Counted from the stretch's first letter, positions 1 through 8,832 are shown. The stretch is DNA of 64,000 nt from Neobacillus sp. WH10 (GCF_030123405.1 NZ_CP126110.1:5456001-5520000); one strand, 5' to 3'. Made by a program: numbers and translations. Notes: generated by a model not told the origin, from the letters alone.

Positions 1-2
1 TT

Positions 3-272
3 GATCATGTCCTTTCCTTGCCTGAGAATGAACAAGCTGTGGAACTAGCAAAAATACAAAAGGAAATTGAGGAATTAAATAAATATAGTATCTGCGGCAA
101 GAACGAATTAAAGTGGGAAGTCCAAAAGAATTACGCGAACTTCTTTTCGCTTGCCTTAGTTGGAATCGAACAGCTTTATGAGGATTACGCAATTAAAATT
201 AGGCATCTCCTGAGCCCGCAAAGGCGACAGCAATTTAAGCTGGACCCTGAACATAGAAAAATGAAAATGTAA
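3..272 (+). CDS. C-terminal part of an unknown protein (5' end outside window)
   Basis: The reading frame is open from the left edge and ends at TAA 270-272. The first possible start inside the window is TTG at 18, but no Shine-Dalgarno sequence precedes it, so the gene most likely begins upstream. The visible part is about 90 residues, hydrophilic and probably helical, with a basic end (KLDPEHRKMKM). It has no signal peptide or membrane segment. I do not recognise the family. A strong intrinsic terminator follows directly, so this is the last gene of its transcript. Confidence 0.6.
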   Translation, partial: DHVLSLPENEQAVELAKIQKEIEELNKYSICGKNELKWEVQKNYANFFSLALVGIEQLYEDYAIKIRHLLSPQRRQQFKLDPEHRKMKM

Positions 273-277
273 TAAGT

Positions 278-315
278 AAAGAGGTGTTGGGGCAGCCCCA
301 ACACCTCTTTTGTTT
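278..315 (+). terminator. Rho-independent terminator of the first gene
   Basis: A perfect 15-bp stem (278-292 with 296-310, arms AAAGAGGTGTTGGGG and its complement) with a 3-nt loop is followed by a T-rich tract. It lies just after the stop codon at 272 and may also stop livF transcription arriving from the other side. Confidence 0.9.
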
Positions 316-374
316 AGCTGCGGTGCACTAGGGGCTCGGGGGCATAGGTCAATCCCCTAGACGTCACCGCTTTT
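314..374. repeat. Imperfect nested inverted repeat between convergent genes
   Basis: The outer arms GCGGTG / CACCGC enclose a second pair CTAGGGG / CCCCTAG. The inner part reads CTAGGGGCTCGGGGGC. Similar CTAGGGGCTCG-type palindromes are scattered between genes in Bacillaceae (recalled, not searched), and a related fragment occurs at 22800 in this window. It may be a degenerate interspersed repeat or part of the livF terminator. Confidence 0.4.
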
Positions 375-377
375 CGT

Positions 378-1085
378 TTAATGCCCGCCTAAATACGCTG
401 CCCTAATTTGATCGCTTTGACTCAATTCTTCCGCCGTACCAGAAGATACTATTTTTCCTGTCTCAATAACATAGGCCCGGTCGGCAATGGAAAGCGCCAT
501 GTTGGCATTTTGTTCAACCAATAGAATCGTTGTTCCAGTTTGATTGATTTCTTCAATAATCCGGAAAATTGTTTTTACTAATAGCGGGGCAAGACCCATG
601 GAAGGCTCATCTAACAGTAATAAACGCGGCCTGGCCATTAATGCCCGGCCCATCGCCAGCATCTGCTGCTCACCGCCTGACAGCGTCCCTGACAGCTGCT
701 TCCGCCGCTCATAGAGGCGGGGGAATAGCTGATACACCTTTTCAAAGTCTTCCCGGATGCCCTTTTTATCTTTACGCAGGTAGGCCCCTAACTCGAGATT
801 TTCCTCCACCGACATGTTTGCAAACACCCGGCGCCCTTCAGGAACCTGAGAAATCCCTCTTTTAACAATCGCTTGGGCCACCTTGCCGGCGACATGCTCG
901 TTTTCAAAAAGGATGTCACCATTTTTCGGCTTCAGTAAACCGGAAATCGTTTTTAACAGTGTACTTTTTCCTGCACCGTTCGCACCAATCAAGGTGACAA
1001 TTTCTCCTTGATTGATATCGAGGGAAACGCCCTTCAATGCATGAATATTTCCATAATAGACGTTAATATTATTTATTTTTAGCAT
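378..1085 (-). CDS. livF: Branched-chain amino acid ABC transporter, ATP-binding protein LivF
   Basis: One of the two cytoplasmic ATPases of a high-affinity leucine/isoleucine/valine importer. At 235 residues it has the usual LivF length. Walker A GANGAGKST lies at residues 34-42, the signature LSGGEQ at 135-140, and Walker B LLLLDE at 155-160 followed by P. Its ATG directly follows the livG stop codon with no spacer, which indicates translational coupling as the last gene of livJHMGF. LivF is distinguished from LivG by its shorter length and by the GRRVFANMSVEENL segment. Confidence 0.95.
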   Translation of the reverse strand: MLKINNINVYYGNIHALKGVSLDINQGEIVTLIGANGAGKSTLLKTISGLLKPKNGDILFENEHVAGKVAQAIVKRGISQVPEGRRVFANMSVEENLELGAYLRKDKKGIREDFEKVYQLFPRLYERRKQLSGTLSGGEQQMLAMGRALMARPRLLLLDEPSMGLAPLLVKTIFRIIEEINQTGTTILLVEQNANMALSIADRAYVIETGKIVSSGTAEELSQSDQIRAAYLGGH

Positions 1086-1865
1086 TTAAGAGACCTCCTC
1101 GCCGAGATACGCTTCGATGACTTTCGGGTTATTTCTGATTTGCTCCGGGGTACCTTCGGCAATCAATTGGCCGTGGTCAAGCACATAGATTCGTTCACAC
1201 ACCCCCATGACAAGCAGCATGTCATGTTCAATGAGGAGAATTGTCAAATCAAACCTCTCACGAATCAAGGAAATTAAATTCATCAATTCATCCGTTTCCT
1301 GTGGATTCATCCCTGCTGCCGGTTCATCGAGCAGCAATAGCTTTGGATATGCTGCCAGTGCCCGGGCAATTTCGAGGCGGCGCTGCTGGCCATACGGCAA
1401 ATTCTTTGCCTTCTCGTGCATGACCTCATCAAGCTTAAAGATTTTTAAAAACTCAATCGCCTTTTCTTCCATTTCCTTCTCACCGGAAAAGTGGGAGGGG
1501 AGGCGGAGAATCGAACTAAAGATCGAATGCTTGGCAAGTGAATGATAGGCGACCTTTACATTGTCGAGTACCGATAATTCACTGAACAAACGAATGTTTT
1601 GAAACGTTCTGCTAATCCCTTTTTTGGTAATTTTATAGGGAGCTTGGCCATTTAATTTTTCACCGGCTAACGAAATACTGCCCTCGGTAGGAATATAAAC
1701 ACCTGTTAATAGATTGAAAAAAGTCGTCTTTCCCGCACCATTTGGGCCAATTAAACCAACAAGTTCACCCTGTTTTAGTTCCAGATTTACGTCTGAAACA
1801 GCCTTTAGTCCGCCAAAACGGATGCCGGCATTTTCTACTTTAAGCAACGGTGTTTTTGCCGTCAT
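1086..1865 (-). CDS. livG: Branched-chain amino acid ABC transporter, ATP-binding protein LivG
   Basis: Second ATPase of the Liv importer, 259 residues. Walker A GPNGAGKTT lies at residues 40-48, a variant signature LPYGQQ at about 156-161 (typical of LivG) and Walker B LLLLDEP at about 177-183. The extra segment between Walker A and the signature (residues about 105-150) is the usual LivG insertion. The start overlaps the end of livM by 26 bases, which supports one polycistronic message. Confidence 0.95.
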   Translation of the reverse strand: MTAKTPLLKVENAGIRFGGLKAVSDVNLELKQGELVGLIGPNGAGKTTFFNLLTGVYIPTEGSISLAGEKLNGQAPYKITKKGISRTFQNIRLFSELSVLDNVKVAYHSLAKHSIFSSILRLPSHFSGEKEMEEKAIEFLKIFKLDEVMHEKAKNLPYGQQRRLEIARALAAYPKLLLLDEPAAGMNPQETDELMNLISLIRERFDLTILLIEHDMLLVMGVCERIYVLDHGQLIAEGTPEQIRNNPKVIEAYLGEEVS

Positions 1866-2817
1866 GCTGCACTCCCCCTTTAGCAGATTTGCCTATTTTC
1901 AAGAACGAGGTAATTTCTTTCGTTCCCATCAATCCCTGCGGACGGAACAGCATCATTACGATCAGGACAAGGCTGTAAATGACCATTCGAACCTCCGGAT
2001 AATTGGAGAGGAATGTTGAAATAATCGTTAATAGAATTGCAGCAATGACCGAGCCTGACATACTTCCCAAACCGCCAAGCACAACTAAGATCAAAATATC
2101 AAAAGATTTTAAGAAACCGAAGTTTGTCGGCTGGATGATATAAAAGTTATGGGCGTGCAATGCACCGGCCACACCGGCAAAGAAGGCACCAATCACAAAT
2201 GCCATTACCTTATAATACGTTGTATTAATCCCCATCGCATCAGCGGCAATTTCATTTTCACGAATTGAAATACAGGCCCGTCCATGTGTTGAGTTTGTAA
2301 AGTTTACAATCACAACAATCGTGATAACCACACAGGCAATCAACCATGGCCAAGTTGTCAGGTGGGAAACTGTCATACCGCTGGCCCCGCCGACATAATC
2401 AATATTTAAAAAGATAATCCTGACAATCTCTCCAAAACCGAGAGTGGCAATGGCAAGATAGTCTCCCCGTAATCTTAAGGTTGGAATCCCAATCACTAAT
2501 CCGGCAATCGCTGCTGCCAAACCAGCGGCAAGGATGGCAACCGGGAAAGGCAAACCCAATTTCATTGTCACAATCGCAGAGATATAAGCGCCAACTGCAA
2601 GAAAGCCGGCATGGCCAATCGAAAACTGCCCGGTAATACCGATAATTAAATGAAGTGAAGCGGCAAGGATGATATTAATGCCAATTGAAAACAATGCATT
2701 TACATAAAAGGAGTTTAATGTCCCGCCGTTAATAAGAAATTGTATAACAACGGAAAAGATTATGATTAAACCGATGGTACCCCAAAAACCTTTTGCTTTT
2801 GTAAGAATATTCATCAC
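1840..2817 (-). CDS. livM: Branched-chain amino acid ABC transporter permease LivM
   Basis: Integral membrane subunit of the Liv importer, 325 residues, almost wholly hydrophobic with multiple membrane-spanning segments. It carries the family motifs GQFSIGHAGF near residue 65 and TLRLRGDYLAIATLGFGEI near residue 115, where the permease contacts the ATPase. It should pair with LivH. The gene starts 11 bases after livH ends. A double ATG begins the protein and the exact start between the two is uncertain. Confidence 0.95.
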   Translation of the reverse strand: MMNILTKAKGFWGTIGLIIIFSVVIQFLINGGTLNSFYVNALFSIGINIILAASLHLIIGITGQFSIGHAGFLAVGAYISAIVTMKLGLPFPVAILAAGLAAAIAGLVIGIPTLRLRGDYLAIATLGFGEIVRIIFLNIDYVGGASGMTVSHLTTWPWLIACVVITIVVIVNFTNSTHGRACISIRENEIAADAMGINTTYYKVMAFVIGAFFAGVAGALHAHNFYIIQPTNFGFLKSFDILILVVLGGLGSMSGSVIAAILLTIISTFLSNYPEVRMVIYSLVLIVMMLFRPQGLMGTKEITSFLKIGKSAKGGVQHDGKNTVA

Positions 2818-2828
2818 CCGAGCACCCC

Positions 2829-3710
2829 CTAGACCTTTTCCCTGACATTTTTACCAAAAAGGCCAGCAGGACGGAAAATTAAGATTAAAATCAGGACAAT
2901 AAATGCTACTGCATCACGCCATAGAGAGCCTCCAGTGGCACTTACAAGGGCTTCTATCACACCCAATAATAATCCGCCGGCCATTGCTCCCGGGATAATC
3001 CCAATTCCGCCAAGAACAGCGGCAACAAAGGCTTTAAGTCCCGGAATAATCCCCATCAATGGCTCAATTTTTGTATAGTACATACCGAAGACCACTCCGG
3101 CTGCACCTGCAAGGGCTGAACCAATCGCAAAGGTAGCAGAAATCGTGTTATTAACGTTAATTCCCATCAATTTAGCAGCATCCATATCGTGGGAAACGGC
3201 ACGCATCGCTTTACCGATCTTGGTTTTATGAACGATAAACTGCAGAACAATCATTAAGAAAATTGATACTGCTAAAATCATGATGGACTGACCGCTAATT
3301 TTGACACCGAAAATTTCCAAACTCTTTAATGGAACGATATTGTTTGGATAGGCTTCTGGCTGAGCGCCTCGAATATAAATCGTGCCATACTCAATAAAGA
3401 GCGAAACACCAATTGCCGTAATCAATGCCGCAATCCTTGTAGCATTTCGTAACGGTTTGTACGCAATTCGCTCTATTAAAACCCCAAAGATGGCGCAAGC
3501 AGCCATAGAAATAAGTAAAGCAGGGAAAAATCCTAAATCTAGTATAGTAATAGAATAAAAGCCAATAAATGCACCGACCATGAAGACGTCCCCATGGGCG
3601 AAGTTAATTAATTTGACAATCCCGTAAACCATTGTGTACCCAAGGGCAATCAACGCATAAATACTCCCTAGGGAAATACCGTTTACTAGCTGCTGAATAA
3701 ATTGTTCCAT
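2829..3710 (-). CDS. livH: Branched-chain amino acid ABC transporter permease LivH
   Basis: Membrane permease, 293 residues, partner of LivM. It shows the LivH hallmarks GISLGSIYALIALGYTMVYG at the N-terminus, INFAHGDVFMVGAF near residue 37 and VLGGIGIIPGAMAGG toward the C-terminus. It lies downstream of the binding-protein gene and is separated from it by an intrinsic terminator (3741-3775). It is therefore probably expressed by readthrough at a lower level than the binding protein. Confidence 0.95.
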   Translation of the reverse strand: MEQFIQQLVNGISLGSIYALIALGYTMVYGIVKLINFAHGDVFMVGAFIGFYSITILDLGFFPALLISMAACAIFGVLIERIAYKPLRNATRIAALITAIGVSLFIEYGTIYIRGAQPEAYPNNIVPLKSLEIFGVKISGQSIMILAVSIFLMIVLQFIVHKTKIGKAMRAVSHDMDAAKLMGINVNNTISATFAIGSALAGAAGVVFGMYYTKIEPLMGIIPGLKAFVAAVLGGIGIIPGAMAGGLLLGVIEALVSATGGSLWRDAVAFIVLILILIFRPAGLFGKNVREKV

Positions 3711-3740
3711 GTTGATAACACTCCTTAGAAAGGACTCTTT

Positions 3741-3775
3741 AAAAACGAATAGGGAGACGTAGTATCTCCCTATTC
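3741..3775 (-). terminator. Intercistronic terminator between livJ and livH
   Basis: Arms GAATAGGGAGA (3747-3757) and its complement (3765-3775) form an 11-bp stem with a 7-nt loop. On the minus strand five T residues follow. It lies just after the binding-protein gene. Partial termination here would give more binding protein than permease, as known for many ABC importers. Confidence 0.8.
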
Positions 3776-3785
3776 ACTTAGTATT

Positions 3786-4964
3786 TTATTCTGGACTAAC
3801 TTTCGTTTTAAACGTTTGTTCACCGTCTTTGTACTCAAGAATAACGGCAGATTTAATCGGGTTGTGGTTTTTATCAAGCTTCATTTTTCCAGTGACAAGC
3901 TCAAGACCATCTGTCTCAGCAAGTGCCTTTTGGATTTTCTTTGAATCGCCGCTGCCGGCACGTTTAATGGCATCAGCAATAAAATAAGCAGAATCATAAC
4001 CTAAAGCGTTGAAAGCATCAGGAGACTTGTCTTTATATTTTGCTTTGAAAGCTTTGACGAAATCCTGTACCTTTGTATCAGAGTCACCTGAAGAATAATG
4101 GTTCGTAATGAACGTATTGTTTAAAGCATCCTTGCCGGCAAGTTCGATTAGTTTAGGAGAATCCCAGCCGTCTGCGCCCATCATTGGCACATCAATGCCT
4201 AATTCACGAGCCTGCTTTACAATTAGACCCACTTCTTCATAGTAGCCAGGAACAAAGATGAAATCAGGCTGTTCTCCTTTAATATTGGTTAACTGGGCAT
4301 GGAAGTCAGTATCCTTGGCTACGTATGCCTCTTCCTTAACAATTTTTCCGCCCTTTTTCTCAAACAACTCTTTAAAGGAAGCAGCAAGACCCTTAGAGTA
4401 ATCACTTGCACTATCAATGAAGATTGCTGCTGATTTCGCATTTAAGTCCTTCGATGCAAAGTTCGCCGCTACCGTACCTTGGAATGGGTCAATGAAGCAA
4501 GTACGGAAGACGAAATCATTTAATTTGCCGCCTTTTACCGTCACGTCATCAGCCGTGCCCGTTGGCGTCAAGAGTGGAACACTGCTACTTTGAGCAATTT
4601 CAATTTGTGCTTTTGTATTTCCACTTGTGGCTGCACCGATAATGGCCACAACCTTATCTTGGCTTATCAGCTTCGTTGCACCGTTAATGGCTTCCGGAGC
4701 CTCTGACTTATTATCAAATGGAACAAGCTTTAATTTTTTGCCATCAATGCCTTCTTTGTTAATTTCCTCAAGTGCTAAATCAATACCTTCTTTAATCGAT
4801 TGACCATACGATGCTACACCCCCGGAAAGCTCAAGGTTGGCACCAATTTTAATCGTACCGCCTTTGTCCTCTTCACCGCCTGTACTCGAAGAGTTACACC
4901 CTGCCATCACGCCTGCCGCTACCATTAACGACATGAAAATACCAGCTAATTTTTTCTTTCTCAT
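3786..4964 (-). CDS. livJ: Branched-chain amino acid ABC transporter substrate-binding lipoprotein
   Basis: Extracellular binding protein that delivers branched-chain amino acids to LivHM, 392 residues. A lipoprotein signal peptide is visible: basic MRKKK, a hydrophobic core and the lipobox VMAGC with the lipidated cysteine at residue 23, then a Ser/Gly linker. The mature part is a type I periplasmic-binding (Leu/Ile/Val) fold, with segments such as KIGANLELSGGVASYGQ and GPTGTADDV-like LTPTGTADDV. The ATG at 4964 has a good site (GCAGGGGG) just upstream. It is first in the operon. The exact substrate cannot be read from sequence. Confidence 0.93.
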   Translation of the reverse strand: MRKKKLAGIFMSLMVAAGVMAGCNSSSTGGEEDKGGTIKIGANLELSGGVASYGQSIKEGIDLALEEINKEGIDGKKLKLVPFDNKSEAPEAINGATKLISQDKVVAIIGAATSGNTKAQIEIAQSSSVPLLTPTGTADDVTVKGGKLNDFVFRTCFIDPFQGTVAANFASKDLNAKSAAIFIDSASDYSKGLAASFKELFEKKGGKIVKEEAYVAKDTDFHAQLTNIKGEQPDFIFVPGYYEEVGLIVKQARELGIDVPMMGADGWDSPKLIELAGKDALNNTFITNHYSSGDSDTKVQDFVKAFKAKYKDKSPDAFNALGYDSAYFIADAIKRAGSGDSKKIQKALAETDGLELVTGKMKLDKNHNPIKSAVILEYKDGEQTFKTKVSPE

Positions 4965-5030
4965 GGCAATACCCCCTGCTTTTCTTAAAATTTTCCCAAA
5001 TTCAATTGTTCTACTCTTTTAAAAAAAGAT

Positions 5031-5045
5031 AATATTCTGAAAACA
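5031..5045. promoter_or_regulatory. Possible CodY box upstream of the liv operon
   Basis: The sequence AATATTCTGAAAACA matches the CodY consensus AATTTTCWGAAAATT at 12 of 15 positions and lies about 70 bases upstream of livJ. CodY commonly represses branched-chain amino acid uptake in Firmicutes, so the position makes sense, but such AT-rich matches also arise by chance. The rest of 4965-5284 is AT-rich and shows no other feature I can name apart from the hairpin at 5242-5278. Confidence 0.35.
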
Positions 5046-5241
5046 TTGTACATAATATTTTGAAGTTCGTCTAGTCTATTTATGAGTTATTTTAAAATAA
5101 TTTAGAAAATAATAAAAAGGCGTGTTTCTACTAGTTTTATACACTTTATTCTATTAAAGAGGATAAGAATTTACTTTTACGACAAAAGAGAATTTTGTTT
5201 TCAAATATTTTGTCTAAATATGATTCTCCTTCTTCCAATGC

Positions 5242-5278
5242 AAAGAAGAGACCCCATAATCCAGGAATCTCTTCTTTC
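5242..5278 (-). terminator. Hairpin after niaP
   Basis: The arms AAAGAAGAGA (5242-5251) and TCTCTTCTTT (5269-5278) form a perfect 10-bp stem just after the niaP stop codon. The following T tract on the minus strand is short (TTTGCATT), so termination may be weak. Confidence 0.55.
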
Positions 5279-5284
5279 AAATTG

Positions 5285-6490
5285 TTAAGCTAATTCTTTA
5301 TTTTTTGTTTCCTTTCCCAAAAAGAAGACAGCAAATGCTCCGATAAGGACGGAAAAACAGAAGATCATAAAGATTGTCGAAATAGCTACCTTTTGGGCAA
5401 CAAGATTTCCGACTAATAATGGCCCAAAAATACCGCCAATCCGCCCAAATGATGCCGCCATCCCAGAACCTGTCCCGCGGATAATGGTTGGATACTGTTC
5501 AGGGGTATAGGCATATAGTCCGCCCCAGGCACCAAGATTAAAGAACGATAACAGAATACCAGCCAGCATTAAAAGGGCTGTCGATTCTGCTGCCCCAAAG
5601 AAATAAGCACTTACAGCCGTTCCGATTAAATAGACAACTAAGACAAATTTCCGGCCAAATTTTTCAATGCACCATGCAGCGGTAAAATAACCCGGCAGCT
5701 GTGCCAGCGTCATAATCAGCACATATTCAAAGCTCTTTATTAAGCTAAACCCTTTCATGATCATCACACTTGGCAGCCATAGAAACATTCCATAGTAAGA
5801 GAATACAACACAGAACCAAACAATCCAGAGCATCGTCGTTTGGCGTGCATACTCTTTTGACCATAATTTCTTCATGCTTTGAAAAACGGAAATTTTCTCC
5901 TTGTCCTTAATAGCTGTAAAACGAGGCGAATCTGGCAGCCCTATTCGTAAGTACAAAGCATATAAAGCAGGAATGGCACTAATTAGTAAGGCAACCTGCC
6001 AGCCAAATTTCGGAATCACAAAATAAGAAATGACAGCAGCAATCAACCAGCCGCCCGCCCAAAAGCTTTCAAGCAACACAACGACTCTACCGCGCTTTTC
6101 GACGGAAACACTTTCTGATACAAGTGTGGAGGCAACAGGAAGCTCACCGCCTAAACCCGCACCAATGAAAAATCTTAACACTAAAAAGGCTGATAAGGTT
6201 GTGGTAAAGGCAGAAGCACCACTCCCAATTGAAAATAATAATAAGGTAATAATAAAAACATTTTTCCTACCAATTCTATCAGCCATGAGGCCAAAAATGA
6301 GTGCACCTACGGCCATTCCAATCGAATTAATACTGCCAATCCAGCCCATTTGTCCCGGTGTTAAATCCCATTCAACCTTTAAGGCCGCAATGATGAAGCT
6401 AAGCATTCCTACATCCATGGCATCAAACATCCAGCCCATTCCGGCAATTCCTAGTAATTTCCGGCCTGATAGTTCCTTTTTATTTTTCAT
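5285..6490 (-). CDS. niaP: Niacin permease NiaP (major facilitator family)
   Basis: Probable importer of nicotinate/nicotinamide for NAD salvage, 401 residues with the 12-helix major facilitator layout. The family signature GLMADRIGRKNVFI lies after helix 2 and the half-repeat IEKFGRKFVLVV in the second half. The protein is strikingly similar, by recall, to B. subtilis YceI/NiaP: GWMFDAMDVGMLSFIIAAL at the N-terminus, GAGLGGELPVASTLVSE, WFCVVFSYYGMFLWLPSVM and AYTPEQYPTIIRGTGSG. A NiaR-like operator about 100 bases upstream supports the substrate. It is transcribed alone. Confidence 0.9.
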   Translation of the reverse strand: MKNKKELSGRKLLGIAGMGWMFDAMDVGMLSFIIAALKVEWDLTPGQMGWIGSINSIGMAVGALIFGLMADRIGRKNVFIITLLLFSIGSGASAFTTTLSAFLVLRFFIGAGLGGELPVASTLVSESVSVEKRGRVVVLLESFWAGGWLIAAVISYFVIPKFGWQVALLISAIPALYALYLRIGLPDSPRFTAIKDKEKISVFQSMKKLWSKEYARQTTMLWIVWFCVVFSYYGMFLWLPSVMIMKGFSLIKSFEYVLIMTLAQLPGYFTAAWCIEKFGRKFVLVVYLIGTAVSAYFFGAAESTALLMLAGILLSFFNLGAWGGLYAYTPEQYPTIIRGTGSGMAASFGRIGGIFGPLLVGNLVAQKVAISTIFMIFCFSVLIGAFAVFFLGKETKNKELA

Positions 6491-6587
6491 CAGGAAATCC
6501 CCCTATGCTGTAACAGTATTTTACATTATTCCCCAAATTTTAATCTTTTAAGTAAGGGACATAAAACCATTAAACATAAAGTATTCT

Positions 6588-6610
6588 ATCAGGTGTCTTT
6601 ACACTTGTCA
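6588..6610. promoter_or_regulatory. Probable NiaR operator upstream of niaP
   Basis: The sequence ATCAGGTGTCTTTACACTTG followed by TCA contains the inverted repeat AGGTGT / ACACTT around CTTT. It resembles the NiaR (YrxA) operator known from Bacillus nad and niaP genes (consensus recalled as roughly ACAGGTGTcttgACACCTGT). It lies about 100 bases upstream of the niaP start. NiaR represses niacin uptake and NAD synthesis when nicotinate is plentiful. Confidence 0.65.
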
Positions 6611-6625
6611 CTACAATTTTTAAAA

Positions 6626-6656
6626 TAAAAAAAGAGAATGCGATAAGGCATTCTCT
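6626..6656 (-). terminator. Terminator of the cell-wall-binding protein gene
   Basis: A stem of AGAGAATGC (6633-6641) with GCATTCTCT (6648-6656) is followed, on the minus strand, by seven T residues. It lies directly after the stop codon at 6667. Confidence 0.9.
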
Positions 6657-6666
6657 CATTCTACCA

Positions 6667-7881
6667 TTATTGAATCCAAGCTCCATCTGCACCTACACGG
6701 TAAGTGCCGATTTTTGTATTAACAGCCATTTGGCCGTTACTATATAGGAAATACCATTTGTTTGATACTTTCACCCATCCAGTCTTCATTGCACCGCTGT
6801 TATCTAGGTAGTACCATTTATTGCCGGACTTTACCCAGCCCGTTTTCATTGCACCGCTATTTTCTAGGTAGTACCATTTGCTGCCATCTTTTACCCAGCC
6901 CGTTTTCATCGTACCTGAAGCAGGATCAAGGTAATACCATTTATTGCCGGATTTTACCCAGCCGATTTTCGCTGTATCTCCTTTTTCAAGAAAATACCAA
7001 TTATTCCCACTTTTTACCCAGCCAGTACCTGTTAACATTGCACCGTTTTGGCCAAGGATATAAAATTTTCCACTTGATTTTACAAGACCAGTTTCCATTG
7101 CCCCTGATTGGTTAAGGAAGTACCACTTTCCACCAAGATATTTCCAGCCAGTTTCCATTACTCCTGATTGGTTAAGAAAGTACCACTTTCCACCAAGATA
7201 TTGCCAGCCAGTTTTCATGATGGTGTCTGTTCCAAAGTAGTACCATTTGCCATCGATAAAGTGCCAGTTTGTTACGTATTCACCAGTATCACTAAGATAT
7301 TTCCAACCTTTACCAGACGATTCCCAATCTTGTGTTTTAACTGTTAATGTTGCAGGAGATTCGTTGCCATCTTTATCTGCTAAATAAACTGTGAAATTGT
7401 ATGCAGAGTTGTGGTGGTTTTCTTCAAAATCATCACCAGCAATGGATGGTACAAGCAAAATTTTTAGAAAATCAATATTAAACAAGTAGCCAGGGTCCTC
7501 ATAAGCTTCCTCACCACCTATTCTGTTCATCCAATCGGCAAACTTTGCAGAATCGATTACAGCCTCACCATTTACAAAGTGTAAATCATTATCTTCAGAG
7601 TAATCTTCATCATCTTTTGAAAAAAGTGAAATCGTTTCAGCTGTTGGAGATTTCACAATCACTTTAGTAATAATTTGTTCGCCAAACGCCTCATCACCAA
7701 CTAAGTTTAAAGTAAATTGGTTATCTCCAACCTTAGTTGCATTAATCGTATTGCCATCGTCTAAAACTACAGTGATTCCAGTTAATTCAACAGTTGCAGC
7801 TGCCGCGTGTGAAACGCCAGCTGGAAGCGCTGTCATCAGTAAAAGGAATAAGAAACTTGATAGTGCAATAATTCTTTTCAC
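6667..7881 (-). CDS. Secreted cell-wall-binding repeat protein with an unknown N-terminal domain
   Basis: The protein has 404 residues. It begins with a typical Sec signal peptide (MKRIIALSSFLFLLLMTALP, probable cleavage after SHA near residue 26). Residues about 30-180 form an acidic domain rich in Asp/Glu/Asn that I do not recognise. Residues about 190-400 are about ten copies of a 20-residue choline-/glucan-binding type repeat (pattern GWxKxGxKWYYLDxSGAMKT; CW_binding_1 family), which should hold it to the cell wall. The same repeats occur in the fusion protein at 29682-31463. A single-gene transcript is likely, with a promoter before 7881 and a terminator at 6626. Function unknown; an exported wall-associated binding protein is the safest description. 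Confidence 0.85.
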   Translation of the reverse strand: MKRIIALSSFLFLLLMTALPAGVSHAAAATVELTGITVVLDDGNTINATKVGDNQFTLNLVGDEAFGEQIITKVIVKSPTAETISLFSKDDEDYSEDNDLHFVNGEAVIDSAKFADWMNRIGGEEAYEDPGYLFNIDFLKILLVPSIAGDDFEENHHNSAYNFTVYLADKDGNESPATLTVKTQDWESSGKGWKYLSDTGEYVTNWHFIDGKWYYFGTDTIMKTGWQYLGGKWYFLNQSGVMETGWKYLGGKWYFLNQSGAMETGLVKSSGKFYILGQNGAMLTGTGWVKSGNNWYFLEKGDTAKIGWVKSGNKWYYLDPASGTMKTGWVKDGSKWYYLENSGAMKTGWVKSGNKWYYLDNSGAMKTGWVKVSNKWYFLYSNGQMAVNTKIGTYRVGADGAWIQ

Positions 7882-8015
7882 AATAATCCTCCTTTTTGTT
7901 ATGTAATAAACACTCTGATTATTTAAACTAGATTACTAGTTTACAATAAGAAGTGGCAATTTCATTTTACATAAAAATACCATTTTTCACAATATTTTAA
8001 TGTATAATTCTACAA

Positions 8016-8693
8016 CTATTTTAAATTTTCTACAGCATTCTTCATTAATGCAGATCTTCTTTGCTTTTTCAGGCTTACATAATGGTCTTTAATAGACTTT
8101 GCCTCACCTGCACTATAACCGGAATCTTCCAATTCCTTTACGAGTGCACCATAAATATAATCAAATGATTGATCGATACTTGTTTCTAGCTGTTTGGCTG
8201 CACTACTATATTTGGAGTAAAAGTAAAAATAGGATACCTCCTCGCCATTTGCCTTCTTTGCTTGATATTCGCTATAGGCGTACGATACCAAATTATTAAG
8301 CTTCCCATTCGCTTGGCTTTCAAGGTCATTGAAAGCTGGTTGATATTTCGCTAAAATGTCTGCAGCTACCGGCTTACTTTCTTGATTGCTGCTTGCTGCA
8401 TTCTGACTGCTATTGCTCGACCTTCCGTCATTACTATTTGTTGCTTCCACAGCCGTATTTTCAGCCGTTTTCGTTCCACTTTCCCCCTTAGCTTGTCCTT
8501 CAGTAGTACCTTCAGTAGTACCTTCACTTCTACCCTTATCAGGCAGCTTTATCTTGTAATCACTTTTTACAATTTCCACTACCTTTGTATCAGCAGTTTT
8601 ATATTCTTTTATATTGAGAAAATAATACAGAGTTCCAGCCGCCGCTGCTAACATCAAAACAAAGATACTTAACATGATTTTCCACTTTTTCAT
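8016..8693 (-). CDS. Membrane-anchored unknown protein
   Basis: About 225 residues from the ATG at 8693. That start has a GGAAGGA site 6-8 bases upstream, so I prefer it to the ATG at 8738 of the longer frame. A short cytoplasmic stretch is followed by one membrane segment (IMLSIFVLMLAAAAGTLYYF). Then comes a low-complexity Ser/Thr/Glu/Asn linker with the repeat EGTTEGTTEG, then a helical C-terminal region (about residues 110-225) rich in Tyr, Lys and Ser. The topology suggests an extracytoplasmic domain on a flexible stalk. I do not recognise the family. Confidence 0.7.
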   Translation of the reverse strand: MKKWKIMLSIFVLMLAAAAGTLYYFLNIKEYKTADTKVVEIVKSDYKIKLPDKGRSEGTTEGTTEGQAKGESGTKTAENTAVEATNSNDGRSSNSSQNAASSNQESKPVAADILAKYQPAFNDLESQANGKLNNLVSYAYSEYQAKKANGEEVSYFYFYSKYSSAAKQLETSIDQSFDYIYGALVKELEDSGYSAGEAKSIKDHYVSLKKQRRSALMKNAVENLK

Positions 8694-8832
8694 GCCCGGT
8701 CCTTCCACCTTTACCTTTTTCATTATGCACTCATACACATTATCATATTTTGGTAATTTTGTGACAGATTTTTCTTTTTTGGCACAAATTTATGACAATT
8801 TCCGCCAGATCGAAAGGAGGCTATTCTCCTCA

